Source of the DNA: Lonepinella koalarum
Lineage (GTDB): Bacteria > Pseudomonadota > Gammaproteobacteria > Enterobacterales > Pasteurellaceae
NCBI RefSeq assembly: GCF_042926695.1
Contig: NZ_CP170642.1
Span: forward strand, 806,001 to 870,000
DNA length: 64,000 nt
Direction: 5' to 3'
The notes under the pieces are model-generated. The model did not search any database. It was not told the origin of the DNA and saw only the letters and a list, made by a program, of their open reading frames with translations. Positions within the stretch are counted from its first letter, which is position 1, and every line of letters begins with the position of its first letter. Of this stretch, positions 1-8,155 are shown in pieces. The position numbers were made by a program, and so were the translations under genes.

Positions 1-37
1 GTTTCATTTGTAAATAACAGGATAGTTAAAATTCTCA

Positions 38-66
38 TTGTTTTACGTCTCAAAAATAGCTATAAT
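38..66 (+). promoter_or_regulatory. Candidate sigma70 promoter of uvrD
   Basis: A TTGTTT -35 at 38-43 is followed after exactly 17 bases by a perfect TATAAT -10 at 61-66. The uvrD start codon lies 34 bases further on. A LexA-type box sits immediately downstream of the -10, where a bound repressor would block transcription. Confidence 0.6.
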
Positions 67-69
67 TCA

Positions 70-85
70 CTGTAAATAAAAACAG
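70..85. promoter_or_regulatory. LexA (SOS) box upstream of uvrD
   Basis: The 16 bases read CTGT, eight A/T bases, then ACAG, which fits the gammaproteobacterial LexA consensus CTGT-N8-ACAG. The box starts three bases after the -10 hexamer of the uvrD promoter. uvrD is a known SOS gene in Escherichia coli, so the site agrees with family knowledge. Binding itself is inferred. Confidence 0.75.
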
Positions 86-100
86 ATTAAATGAATAATT

Positions 101-2299
101 ATGGCAGATATTTCAGAATTACTTGATGGCTTAAATGATAAACAACGTGATGCAGTGGCAGCCAAATTAGGCAATTATCTTGTACTCGCTGGGGCGGGCA
201 GTGGAAAAACACGAGTACTTACGCATCGTATTGCATGGTTGGTTGCGGTGGAAGGTATTTCCGAAGGAAGTATCATGGCAGTAACCTTTACCAATAAAGC
301 GGCAACAGAAATGCGTCAACGGATTCAAGCTACGCTAGCTCAACATTCTCAACAACATTTATTTTCAATGTGGGTTGGCACATTTCATAGCATCGCTCAT
401 CGTTTGCTGCGTTCTCATTATGCCGATGCCAAATTACCGCAAGATTTTCAAATTTTAGACAGTGAAGATCAGCTTCGTTTAGTCAAACGATTATTAAAAT
501 TGCACAATTATGATGATAAAAATTTCCCTCCCAAACATGCTTGTTGGTTTATTAATAAACAGAAAGATGATGGGTTACGCCCCCATCAAATAGATGATAT
601 GCATGATCGAGAAACTAAAGAGTGGGTACGTATTTATCAGATTTATCAAGAAGCTTGTGATCGCTCAGGATTAGTGGATTTTGCCGAAATCTTATTGCGA
701 GCCTATGAATTATTTGCTAAAAATCCGTTAATTTTACAAAGTTATCAACGTCGTTTTAGTCAAATTCTAGTGGATGAATTTCAAGATACTAACACTATTC
801 AATATGCTTGGATCAAATTGTTAGCGGGTAAAACAGGTAACGTGATGATTGTGGGCGATGATGACCAGTCTATTTACGGTTGGCGTGGTGCTCAAATTGA
901 AAATATTCAACGTTTTAGTCAAGATTTTAGCCAAGTTCAAACCATTCGACTAGAACAAAATTATCGTTCTACCGGCAATATTTTACAATCTGCTAATCAG
1001 TTAATTGCCAATAATGCCAATCGGTTAGGTAAAAATTTGTGGACCAGCGGTGAACAAGGTGAACCTGTTGGCATTTATGCCGCATTTAATGAGCTAGACG
1101 AAGCGCTATTTGTGACATCACAAATTAAAATATGGTTAGAAAATGGTGGACAATTGCATGATTGTGCGGTGCTGTATCGTAGTAATAGCCAGTCTCGGGT
1201 GTTGGAAGAAGCGCTAATTCGATCTGATATTCCTTATCGTATTTATGGAGGCATGCGATTCTTTGAACGACAAGAAATTAAAGATGCGTTAGCCTATTTG
1301 CGATTAGTGAATAATCGTCATGATGACGCGGCATTTGAGCGAGTAATTAATACCCCCGCTCGTGGTATTGGAGAACGCACGCTAGAAACTTTACGTCAAT
1401 TGACGCGCGAACGTCAAATTACCTTATGGCAAGCCACACAAGTCGCCATTACGGATAATAAACTGGCTGGACGAGCCGTGACAGCATTATTACGTTTTGT
1501 AGAATTAGTCAATTCTCTTGCCTTAGAAACTGTCGAAATGCCATTATTTGTTCAAACCGATTTTGTGATTAAGCATTCAGGGTTATACCAAATGTATGAG
1601 CAAGAAAAAGGGGAAAAAGGCGAAGTACGGATCGAAAACTTAGAAGAATTAGTTTCTGCTACTCGAGAATTTATTAAGCCAGCGGAAGCGGAGGAGATGT
1701 CTGACTTAACTGCGTTTTTAACCCATGCATCTCTTGAAGCTGGGGAAGAACAAGCCAGCCCACACCAATCCTGTGTACAAATGATGACTTTACATTCGGC
1801 TAAAGGTTTAGAGTTTCCTCGCGTGTTTATGGTGGGGGTAGAAGAAGGCATTTTCCCAAGTAAACAATCTTTATTTGATGATGATCGTTTACAAGAAGAA
1901 CGCCGTTTAGCCTATGTAGGCATTACGCGAGCCAAACAAAAATTAACTATTTGCTATGCTGAAAGTCGCCGTTTATACAACACGGAAGAACGCCATGTTC
2001 CATCTCGTTTTATCAACGAATTACCGCAACAATGTATTCAAACAGTCCGCTTGCGAGGTACGGTGACAAGAGCTTATAACCAACAAAAAGTCGATCAAAG
2101 TGCGGTGCAAAATAGCAGTATTTTTGAGCAAAATAACAGCGGCTGGAGAAAGGGACAAAAAGTTAAACATGCTAAATTCGGGCAAGGTACGATCATTAAT
2201 ATTGAAGGCGCAGAGAATAATACTCGCTTACAAATTGCCTTTCAGGGGCAAGGCATTAAATGGTTGATTGCACATTTGGCGAAGTTGGAACAGGTTTAA
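101..2299 (+). CDS. uvrD: DNA helicase II UvrD
   Basis: This is the superfamily 1A 3'-5' DNA helicase that removes the incised oligonucleotide in nucleotide excision repair and acts in methyl-directed mismatch repair. Walker A AGAGSGKT is at about residues 30-37, the Walker B/DEFQD motif is near 225, and GDDDQSIYGWRGA (motif III region) follows near 250. A conserved VGITRA motif lies in the C-terminal helicase half. The tail after about residue 685 (WRKGQKVKHAKFGQG) is the Tudor-like domain typical of UvrD/PcrA. The 732-residue length is normal for UvrD. A LexA box precedes the gene, and rarD follows after 20 bases. Rep is the main alternative, but the C-terminal tail and SOS box favour UvrD. 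Confidence 0.96.
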   Translation: MADISELLDGLNDKQRDAVAAKLGNYLVLAGAGSGKTRVLTHRIAWLVAVEGISEGSIMAVTFTNKAATEMRQRIQATLAQHSQQHLFSMWVGTFHSIAHRLLRSHYADAKLPQDFQILDSEDQLRLVKRLLKLHNYDDKNFPPKHACWFINKQKDDGLRPHQIDDMHDRETKEWVRIYQIYQEACDRSGLVDFAEILLRAYELFAKNPLILQSYQRRFSQILVDEFQDTNTIQYAWIKLLAGKTGNVMIVGDDDQSIYGWRGAQIENIQRFSQDFSQVQTIRLEQNYRSTGNILQSANQLIANNANRLGKNLWTSGEQGEPVGIYAAFNELDEALFVTSQIKIWLENGGQLHDCAVLYRSNSQSRVLEEALIRSDIPYRIYGGMRFFERQEIKDALAYLRLVNNRHDDAAFERVINTPARGIGERTLETLRQLTRERQITLWQATQVAITDNKLAGRAVTALLRFVELVNSLALETVEMPLFVQTDFVIKHSGLYQMYEQEKGEKGEVRIENLEELVSATREFIKPAEAEEMSDLTAFLTHASLEAGEEQASPHQSCVQMMTLHSAKGLEFPRVFMVGVEEGIFPSKQSLFDDDRLQEERRLAYVGITRAKQKLTICYAESRRLYNTEERHVPSRFINELPQQCIQTVRLRGTVTRAYNQQKVDQSAVQNSSIFEQNNSGWRKGQKVKHAKFGQGTIINIEGAENNTRLQIAFQGQGIKWLIAHLAKLEQV

Positions 2300-2319
2300 T
2301 ACAGATAAAAGTGAAATAC

Positions 2320-3207
2320 ATGATTAAAGGTGTAATCTTTTCAGTGAGTGCGTCATTATTATTTGGCGTAATTTATTACCTTTCTACAGTTTTGCAACCC
2401 ATGTCTGGAGAAGCGTTATTAGGTTGGCGAATATTGGTTACATTACCATTTTTATTTGTATTGCTTTATTTGATTAAACAACACAACGTTTTTTTACAGT
2501 TTATTGTTCAACTCAAAAATCAACCGTATTTATTACTCGTGCTATTGGTCACCAGTGCAAGTATGGGAGTACAGATGTGGTTATTTTTATGGGCACCAGT
2601 CAATAATCGAGCCATTGAAGTTTCTATGGGCTATTTATTAATGCCATTGATTATGGTGTTAATTGGACGTTTTTTATATAGAGAACGGATTTCTAAAATT
2701 AAGGCGTATGCAATTTTATTTGCGACTGTCGGTGTATTAAGTAAAATTATTCTTTCAGGATCTTTTTATTGGGAAAGTATTTTAGCTTGCCTTGGTTATC
2801 CACTCTATTTTGTGATTCGACGCCAGTTTAATATATTGCATTTCTCCAGTTTTGTGGTCGAAATGATCTTACTGTTACCGATTTCATTTTATTTTGCCAA
2901 TCAAGTCGATATGGCATGGGTTCAAACGCAAAATTCCAATATTTATTTATGGTTAGCGGTATTAGGTATAGTGGGAGCCGTAGCGTTAGGCGTTTATGTA
3001 CTTGCAAGTCAGACTTTACCGATGAATTTATTTGGGCTATTAAGCTATTTGGAACCAGTTACCATGTTTACGGTATCTTTCTTAATCGGTGAGAGATTAG
3101 CAAATGACTCTTATCTTTTAATGATTTGTTTATTTATTGCGATTATTTTATTAGTACTTGATGGATCCTTTCGTGTCTGGCAAAAACCAAAGATGAATAT
3201 TTTATAA
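2320..3207 (+). CDS. rarD: EamA-family transporter RarD
   Basis: A predicted 295-residue inner-membrane protein with about ten hydrophobic segments and the EamA/DMT fold, resembling RarD (chloramphenicol-sensitivity protein family). The substrate is unknown. I chose the ATG at 2320, giving MIKGVIFSVSASLLFG, because translation then begins directly with the first membrane helix. The frame is open back to 2260, but that would overlap the end of uvrD and add a non-hydrophobic leader. It lies 20 bases after uvrD and may be read through from it. No strong ribosome-binding site is visible. Confidence 0.85.
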   Translation: MIKGVIFSVSASLLFGVIYYLSTVLQPMSGEALLGWRILVTLPFLFVLLYLIKQHNVFLQFIVQLKNQPYLLLVLLVTSASMGVQMWLFLWAPVNNRAIEVSMGYLLMPLIMVLIGRFLYRERISKIKAYAILFATVGVLSKIILSGSFYWESILACLGYPLYFVIRRQFNILHFSSFVVEMILLLPISFYFANQVDMAWVQTQNSNIYLWLAVLGIVGAVALGVYVLASQTLPMNLFGLLSYLEPVTMFTVSFLIGERLANDSYLLMICLFIAIILLVLDGSFRVWQKPKMNIL

Positions 3208-3250
3208 TTCAGTTGCAAATTTATCCTAAAAAAGATTAAACTACTATTGT

Positions 3251-3351
3251 TCTCATCGGGGTGCTGATGTTGATTTTAATGCTAATTTTAACAAAGCTGA
3301 GAAAATACCCGTAGAACCTGAACCGAGTAATATCAGCGTAGGGATTTGAGA
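3251..3351 (+). promoter_or_regulatory. TPP riboswitch (THI element)
   Basis: The segment has the conserved THI-box parts in order. The closing stem is TCTCA at 3251-3255 paired with TGAGA at 3347-3351. Between them come GCTGAGA and ACCC near 3296-3310, then GAACCTGA, AGTAATATCAGCG and AGGGA. It sits 66 bases upstream of thiB, a thiamine transporter gene, which is a classic target. A possible promoter, TTGCAA at 3213 with TAAACT at 3237 and an 18-base spacer, precedes it. Binding of thiamine pyrophosphate should reduce thiB-thiP expression. Confidence 0.93.
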
Positions 3352-3388
3352 AACGTCAAAAAAATTATATCTTTGACCTTGCTTAAAT

Positions 3389-3416
3389 TCCTTTAATTCA
3401 TATTAAAGGATTTTTT
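3389..3416 (+). terminator. Riboswitch expression platform: hairpin holding the thiB ribosome-binding site
   Basis: TCCTTTAAT at 3389-3397 pairs perfectly with ATTAAAGGA at 3402-3410 across a four-base loop. Six T residues follow and then the thiB ATG at 3417. The right arm contains the Shine-Dalgarno sequence AAGGA, six bases before the ATG. The same hairpin could therefore act as a sequestering stem for translation control, a short intrinsic terminator, or both. Which mechanism operates cannot be told from the sequence. Confidence 0.65.
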
Positions 3417-4424
3417 ATGTCTAAACTAAAAACTCTCTCTTTTTTAACCGCACTTTGTGCGATTTCTACCAGTGCGTTGGCATCACTTCAACCGCTTACT
3501 ATTTATACCGAAGAATTTTTTGGCGCCGACTGGGGACCGGGAAATGAAGTAAAAGCCTTGTTTGAAAAGGCAAATCCACAATGTACAGTAATTTATAAAG
3601 TGTTTGATAACCGTAATACAATGTTTAACCGTGTTCGTTTAGAGGGCAAAAAAATACCAGCGGATATCGTGATTGGTTTGGATAATTTCCAAAAAGAATC
3701 AGCAGCAAAAACCGGGCTTTTTGCCAAAACTGCGGTAGATTTAAGCGCACTTTCTTTGCCGTTTGACTGGCAAGATCAAACCTTTATTCCTTATGAATTT
3801 GGACAATTTGCCTTTATTTATGATAAAACCAAATTAACCAATCCACCGCAAACCTTAAAAGAATTGGTAGAACGCCAAGATTTGCGCGTGATTTATCAAG
3901 ATCCACGCACTAGCAGCATGGGGCGTGGCTTTTTGGTGTGGTTAAATCAAGTTTATTCGCAAGATCAAGTGGAGCAGGCGTGGAAAACCTTGGCAAAACA
4001 TACGGTAACTGTCGGTAAAGGTTGGACTGAAACCTATGGTGCGTTTTTAAAAGGCGAATCTGATGTGGTGTTTAGCCATAGCACATCACCGATTTATCAC
4101 CAGTTGCATGATAAAACCGATCAATATGCCGCAACAGAATTTAGTGACGGAGCAGTGTATCAAGTGGATACCATTTCCAAAATAGCAAAAGAGCAAGTCA
4201 ACCAATGTGCGGATCATTTTATTCAATTTATGATTAGTCCAGAGGCTCAAAAAGTGTTAATTCCGAAAAATGTTATGCTTTCCGTAAGTTCAGCAGAAAT
4301 TGAACCGCACTTTGATGAGTTGAAAGCACATCAATTTGAAGTAAAAGCGATCAATACGGACAAGGTCAGTGAGCAAGATATTAAAGCTTGGACAGAAAAA
4401 TGGCAAGCGGTACTCAGTCAATAG
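3417..4424 (+). CDS. thiB: Thiamine ABC transporter substrate-binding protein
   Basis: Periplasmic binding protein (335 residues) that captures thiamine and its phosphates for the ThiBPQ importer. A Sec signal peptide covers about residues 1-22 (hydrophobic core LSFLTALCAIS, Ala-X-Ala type end). The mature part begins LQPLTIYTEEFFGADWGPG, typical of the ThiB/TbpA extracellular binding fold. It is the first gene after the TPP riboswitch, which strongly supports the assignment. The ATG at 3417 has AAGGA at a six-base spacing, and the 3' end overlaps thiP by 25 bases. Confidence 0.95.
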   Translation: MSKLKTLSFLTALCAISTSALASLQPLTIYTEEFFGADWGPGNEVKALFEKANPQCTVIYKVFDNRNTMFNRVRLEGKKIPADIVIGLDNFQKESAAKTGLFAKTAVDLSALSLPFDWQDQTFIPYEFGQFAFIYDKTKLTNPPQTLKELVERQDLRVIYQDPRTSSMGRGFLVWLNQVYSQDQVEQAWKTLAKHTVTVGKGWTETYGAFLKGESDVVFSHSTSPIYHQLHDKTDQYAATEFSDGAVYQVDTISKIAKEQVNQCADHFIQFMISPEAQKVLIPKNVMLSVSSAEIEPHFDELKAHQFEVKAINTDKVSEQDIKAWTEKWQAVLSQ

Positions 4425-6085
4425 CCTTATCTTCCTTTTGCGTTCAAGCCAAACAAATAGGTCGCCAGTTAAAATGGCGACATTATATTGCTGGGTTATG
4501 GGTGTTAGGCTTGTTATTTGGTCTATATGCTAACAGCTTATTGGCGGTATTTACTTTTGGTGATGAAAATGCGCACAGACATTTGTGGCAAGGATTATGG
4601 CAAGCTTTAGCACAAAATAGCTATGTTCGACAGGTTATTTTTTTTAGCTTTTGGCAGGCTGGATTATCGGCATTATTGTCAGTATTGTTGGGTTGGTTGT
4701 TTGCTCGCGCGTTTTTTTATCAATCTTTTTGGGGAAAAACGTGGTTGTTGCGCATTTTCTCACTTACTTTTGTGTTGCCCTCTTTGGTTGCAGTATTTGG
4801 TATTTTAGGGGTTTATGGTGCATCGGGTTGGGTGGCTCAATTTTGTGCCAGATTCGGTATAGCATGGCGACCGGATATTTACGGATTAACTGGTATTTTA
4901 ATCGCTCATCTTTTTTTCAATATTCCTTTAGCCACGCGAATGTTTTTACAAGCCTATCAATCTATTCCCGTACAACAACATCAACTTTCCGCTCAACTGG
5001 GAATTCGTCGTTGGCAATTTATTCGCTGGATTGAATTGCCTTACTTACGTGAGCAGATTTTACCGATTTTCGTGTTAATTTTTATGCTTTGCTTTACTAG
5101 CTTTGCTATTGTATTGGTTCTCGGTGGAGGTCCCAAATTTACCACGCTAGAAGTCGCTATTTATCAAGCTATTGTCTTTGATTTTGATTTAGCCAAATCT
5201 GCTCAATTTGCGCTGTTGCAATTTATCTGTTTTTTTGCCTTATTTGCCTTAAGCTCATTGTTTAGCCGAAGTACGGAAACGCAATTAACTCAAACAGTTT
5301 GGTGGTTTGCTAAACAGTCTAGTGGCGTGAAAATGTGGCAAATTTTTTGCTTAATATTGCTCTCCGCATTTTTACTGTTACCGTTGCTTAACACGGTGCT
5401 AAGTGCGGTTTTTTCTTCGGCAATTTTTACGGCATGGAGACAATCTGCCTTATGGCAAGCCATGGTATATTCTTTCACTATCGCCCCTTTATCTGCGTTA
5501 TTAGCTTTATTATTGGCATTTGGTTTGTTATTGGCATCACGCCGATTACATTGGTTAGGTTTACGCCGCCTTTCTAACAGCTTAATTAATATCACCATGG
5601 TGATTCTTGCTGTTCCTATGTTAATGTTGGCAACTGGGTTATTCTTATGGTTAAAAGACTGGCAATTTTCCACCGCACAATTATTTTTGTTGATCATTTT
5701 ATGTAACGCAATGGCAGCGTTACCTTTTGTCATCCGTATTTTAGCGGTGCCAATGCAAAATAATCTGACCTATTATGAACGTCTTTGTCAATCCTTAGGC
5801 ATCACAGGTTGGCAGCGATTTAAACGAATAGAATGGCAAGCTTTGCGCCAACCCGTTAAATATGCCTTTGCCTTAGCCAGTTGTTTATCACTAGGTGATT
5901 TCACTGCTATCGCTTTATTTGGCAATCAAGATTTTAGTTCATTGCCGTATTTGTTGTATCAACAATTAGGTAGTTATAGAGGTGAAGAAGGCGCAGTGAC
6001 GGCGTTGGTGCTGTTAGTAAGTTGTTTTGGCGTGTTCTCAGTGGTCGAAAAAATAAAGAGAGAGGAGAATACATTTGCTTATTAA
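4400..6085 (+). CDS. thiP: Thiamine ABC transporter permease
   Basis: Inner-membrane permease (561 residues) with two homologous halves, about twelve membrane segments in all. Each half carries an EAA-type cytoplasmic loop for contact with the ATPase (near SAQLGIRRWQFIRWIELP in the first half and CQSLGITGWQRFKRIEW in the second). The ATG at 4400 is inside the end of thiB; an in-frame TTG at 4388 is the alternative. The protein is about 25 residues longer at the N-terminus than the E. coli homologue. Unlike the usual thiBPQ operon, no ATPase gene follows: the next feature is a tRNA on the opposite strand. Confidence 0.92.
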   Translation: MASGTQSIALSSFCVQAKQIGRQLKWRHYIAGLWVLGLLFGLYANSLLAVFTFGDENAHRHLWQGLWQALAQNSYVRQVIFFSFWQAGLSALLSVLLGWLFARAFFYQSFWGKTWLLRIFSLTFVLPSLVAVFGILGVYGASGWVAQFCARFGIAWRPDIYGLTGILIAHLFFNIPLATRMFLQAYQSIPVQQHQLSAQLGIRRWQFIRWIELPYLREQILPIFVLIFMLCFTSFAIVLVLGGGPKFTTLEVAIYQAIVFDFDLAKSAQFALLQFICFFALFALSSLFSRSTETQLTQTVWWFAKQSSGVKMWQIFCLILLSAFLLLPLLNTVLSAVFSSAIFTAWRQSALWQAMVYSFTIAPLSALLALLLAFGLLLASRRLHWLGLRRLSNSLINITMVILAVPMLMLATGLFLWLKDWQFSTAQLFLLIILCNAMAALPFVIRILAVPMQNNLTYYERLCQSLGITGWQRFKRIEWQALRQPVKYAFALASCLSLGDFTAIALFGNQDFSSLPYLLYQQLGSYRGEEGAVTALVLLVSCFGVFSVVEKIKREENTFAY

Positions 6086-6172
6086 GATAGCAATTGCAAT
6101 AAGTACAACTACTTAAATAATGGTGTGATAAACATTAAATGTGATGTAGTCGATAAAGATAAAATAGAATAA

Positions 6173-6197
6173 AAAAAGATGCGATTAAAGCATCTTT
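6173..6197 (-). terminator. Intrinsic terminator downstream of tRNA-Gly
   Basis: AAAGATGC (6175-6182) pairs with GCATCTTT (6190-6197) across a seven-base loop. Read on the minus strand, the stem is followed by a run of T. It lies just 3' of tRNA-Gly and could also serve thiP from the other side. Confidence 0.7.
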
Positions 6198-6205
6198 AGA
6201 GAATT

Positions 6206-6281
<76 letters not shown>

Positions 6282-6389
6282 AAAGCGACATTTAATATCA
6301 ACAACGAATCTTGAAAACAAGGCTTATTATACGAAGATTTTGATTGTTCGCAAGCAGAAATTTTTATTTTCTGTTTGTTTGCAGAAATT

Positions 6390-6938
6390 CTAGTCTAATT
6401 TAATAAAATGTTCACGATAATAAGCGAGTTCTTTAATACTTTCTCGAATATCATCTAAAGCTAAATGGGTATTTTGTTTTTTGAATCCTGCTAAAACTTC
6501 AGGTTTCCAACGGCGAGCCAGTTCTTTTAGTGTGCTGACATCCAAATGACGATAGTGGAAATAATCGGCTAAATCGGGCATATATTTAAATAAAAAACGT
6601 TTATCTTGTGCCACGCTATTGCCACAGATAGGAGATTGTCCTTTTGGTACCCATTTGTTTAAAAAGTCGAGGGTTTGCAATTCTGCGGCTCGTTCGGTGA
6701 GCTTACTTATTTTGACGCGTTCAATTAAGCCATTTTCTGTATGCGTTTTAACACACCAATCACTCATTTTGTTGAGTAATTCATCAGATTGTTTGACGGC
6801 TAATACGGGGCCTTCGGCTAAAATAGTCAGATTTTTATCGGTAATGATCGTGGCGATTTCAATAATCCGTTCTTGTTCAGGATCTAATCCCGTCATTTCC
6901 AGATCGATCCAAATGAGATTTTCTTTATCTTGTGGCAT
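6390..6938 (-). CDS. orn: Oligoribonuclease
   Basis: A 3'-5' exoribonuclease of the DEDD superfamily (182 residues) that degrades 2-5 nucleotide RNA fragments, including pGpG and other nanoRNAs, at the end of RNA turnover. The N-terminal IWIDLEMTGLDPE supplies the first acidic pair of the DEDD set. The central region GNSVAQDKRFL and the C-terminal HLALDDIRESI carry the later catalytic residues. Length matches the E. coli enzyme (181 residues). The gene is divergent from rsgA with a 92-base shared upstream region, the same neighbour pairing as in E. coli. Confidence 0.97.
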   Translation of the reverse strand: MPQDKENLIWIDLEMTGLDPEQERIIEIATIITDKNLTILAEGPVLAVKQSDELLNKMSDWCVKTHTENGLIERVKISKLTERAAELQTLDFLNKWVPKGQSPICGNSVAQDKRFLFKYMPDLADYFHYRHLDVSTLKELARRWKPEVLAGFKKQNTHLALDDIRESIKELAYYREHFIKLD

Positions 6939-7030
6939 AATATTAAGTATCCTATGTAAAATTTGTGCTATTGTAGCAAAATTCGTTAAAAATTTTTATT
7001 AAAAATCACCGCACTGTTAAGGGAATCTCA

Positions 7031-8077
7031 TTGGCAAAGCAAAAATTGACTCAAAACCAAAAACGCCGTATTCATCGTAATAATGCAAAAGCCCTAGATC
7101 GTCATCAACGTCAGCAGAAAAAACAAATAGATTGGCAAGATGATATGCTAGGGGATACGCAAGATGGGGTGGTGGTGACACGTTATTCTATGCACGCTGA
7201 TGTGGAAGATGAGCAAGGAAATCTTTTCCGTTGTAATTTACGTCGAACCTTGTCAAGTGTGGTGGTGGGTGATCGAGTAATTTGGCGATCAGTGCTGGAG
7301 CAATTACAGGGGATTAGTGGCGTGATTGAAGCGGTACAGCCTCGCCAAAATGAATTGGTTCGCCCAGATTATTATGATGGTTTAAAAGTCATGGCAGCCA
7401 ATATTGATCGCATTATTATTGTTTCTGCTGTGTTGCCAACCCTGTCGTTGAATATTATTGATCGTTATTTAGTGATTTGCGAAACGGCGAATATTCCTGC
7501 AGTAATTGTGTTAAATAAAGTGGATTTACTTTCTGAACAAGAATTCGCTGAAGCAGAACAACAGCTGAAAATTTACCAAGATATTGGTTATCAAACTCTG
7601 ATGATTTCCGCTCAAACGGGCAAAAATATGCAAAAATTAACCGCACTTTTATCTTCTGGCACGTCTATTTTTGTCGGACAATCGGGGGTAGGAAAATCCA
7701 GTTTGGTCAATCAAATTATGCCTGAAGTCAATGCGACAACCAATGAGGTGAGTGAAAATTCAGGCTTAGGACAACATACCACCACCTCATCACGCTTATA
7801 TCATTTGCCACAAGGAGGAAATCTAATTGATAGCCCCGGCATTCGTGAATTTGGTTTATGGCATTTAGAACCTGAGCAAATTACCCGGGGTTATCGTGAA
7901 TTTCAATATTTTCTCGGCACCTGCAAATTCCGTGATTGTAAGCATCTGGACGATCCACAATGTGCTTTACGAGAAGCCGTTGAACAAGGCAAAATTCACC
8001 CGGTACGTTTTGAAAATTATCACCGTTTGATATTAAGCCGTGATGAAACAAAATCACAACGATATTTTGTAGGTTAA
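7031..8077 (+). CDS. rsgA: Small ribosomal subunit biogenesis GTPase RsgA
   Basis: Circularly permuted GTPase (348 residues) that acts late in 30S maturation. The order of motifs is permuted as expected: G4 NKVD near residue 158, then a SAQTG G5 motif, G1 GQSGVGKSS near 216, then G3 DSPGIREFG. The N-terminal OB-fold is preceded by a basic extension (KLTQNQKRRIHRNNAKAL). A zinc knuckle of Cys-X4-Cys-X-His type (CKFRDCKHLDDPQC) lies near the C-terminus. The start is a TTG with AAGGGA upstream, and it matches the N-terminus of the family. Confidence 0.96.
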   Translation: MAKQKLTQNQKRRIHRNNAKALDRHQRQQKKQIDWQDDMLGDTQDGVVVTRYSMHADVEDEQGNLFRCNLRRTLSSVVVGDRVIWRSVLEQLQGISGVIEAVQPRQNELVRPDYYDGLKVMAANIDRIIIVSAVLPTLSLNIIDRYLVICETANIPAVIVLNKVDLLSEQEFAEAEQQLKIYQDIGYQTLMISAQTGKNMQKLTALLSSGTSIFVGQSGVGKSSLVNQIMPEVNATTNEVSENSGLGQHTTTSSRLYHLPQGGNLIDSPGIREFGLWHLEPEQITRGYREFQYFLGTCKFRDCKHLDDPQCALREAVEQGKIHPVRFENYHRLILSRDETKSQRYFVG

Positions 8078-8131
8078 GTATGGTGTAGCTACTCTTTAGC
8101 TATAAAAGATGAGGAGCATCGTTACTATTAT

Positions 8132-8155
8132 AACCCTGTACGTCAGTGCAGGGTT
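8132..8155. terminator. Hairpin between convergent rsgA and argA
   Basis: AACCCTGTAC (8132-8141) pairs with GTGCAGGGTT (8146-8155) with one G-U pair around GTCA. The hairpin overlaps the argA stop codon. There is no clear T run on either side, so termination is possible but not certain. Confidence 0.4.

Noticed and set aside
5290..5733. A 147-codon open frame on the minus strand inside thiP
   Set aside because: It is antisense to conserved thiP sequence; composition is Asn/Lys-rich as expected for a shadow frame.
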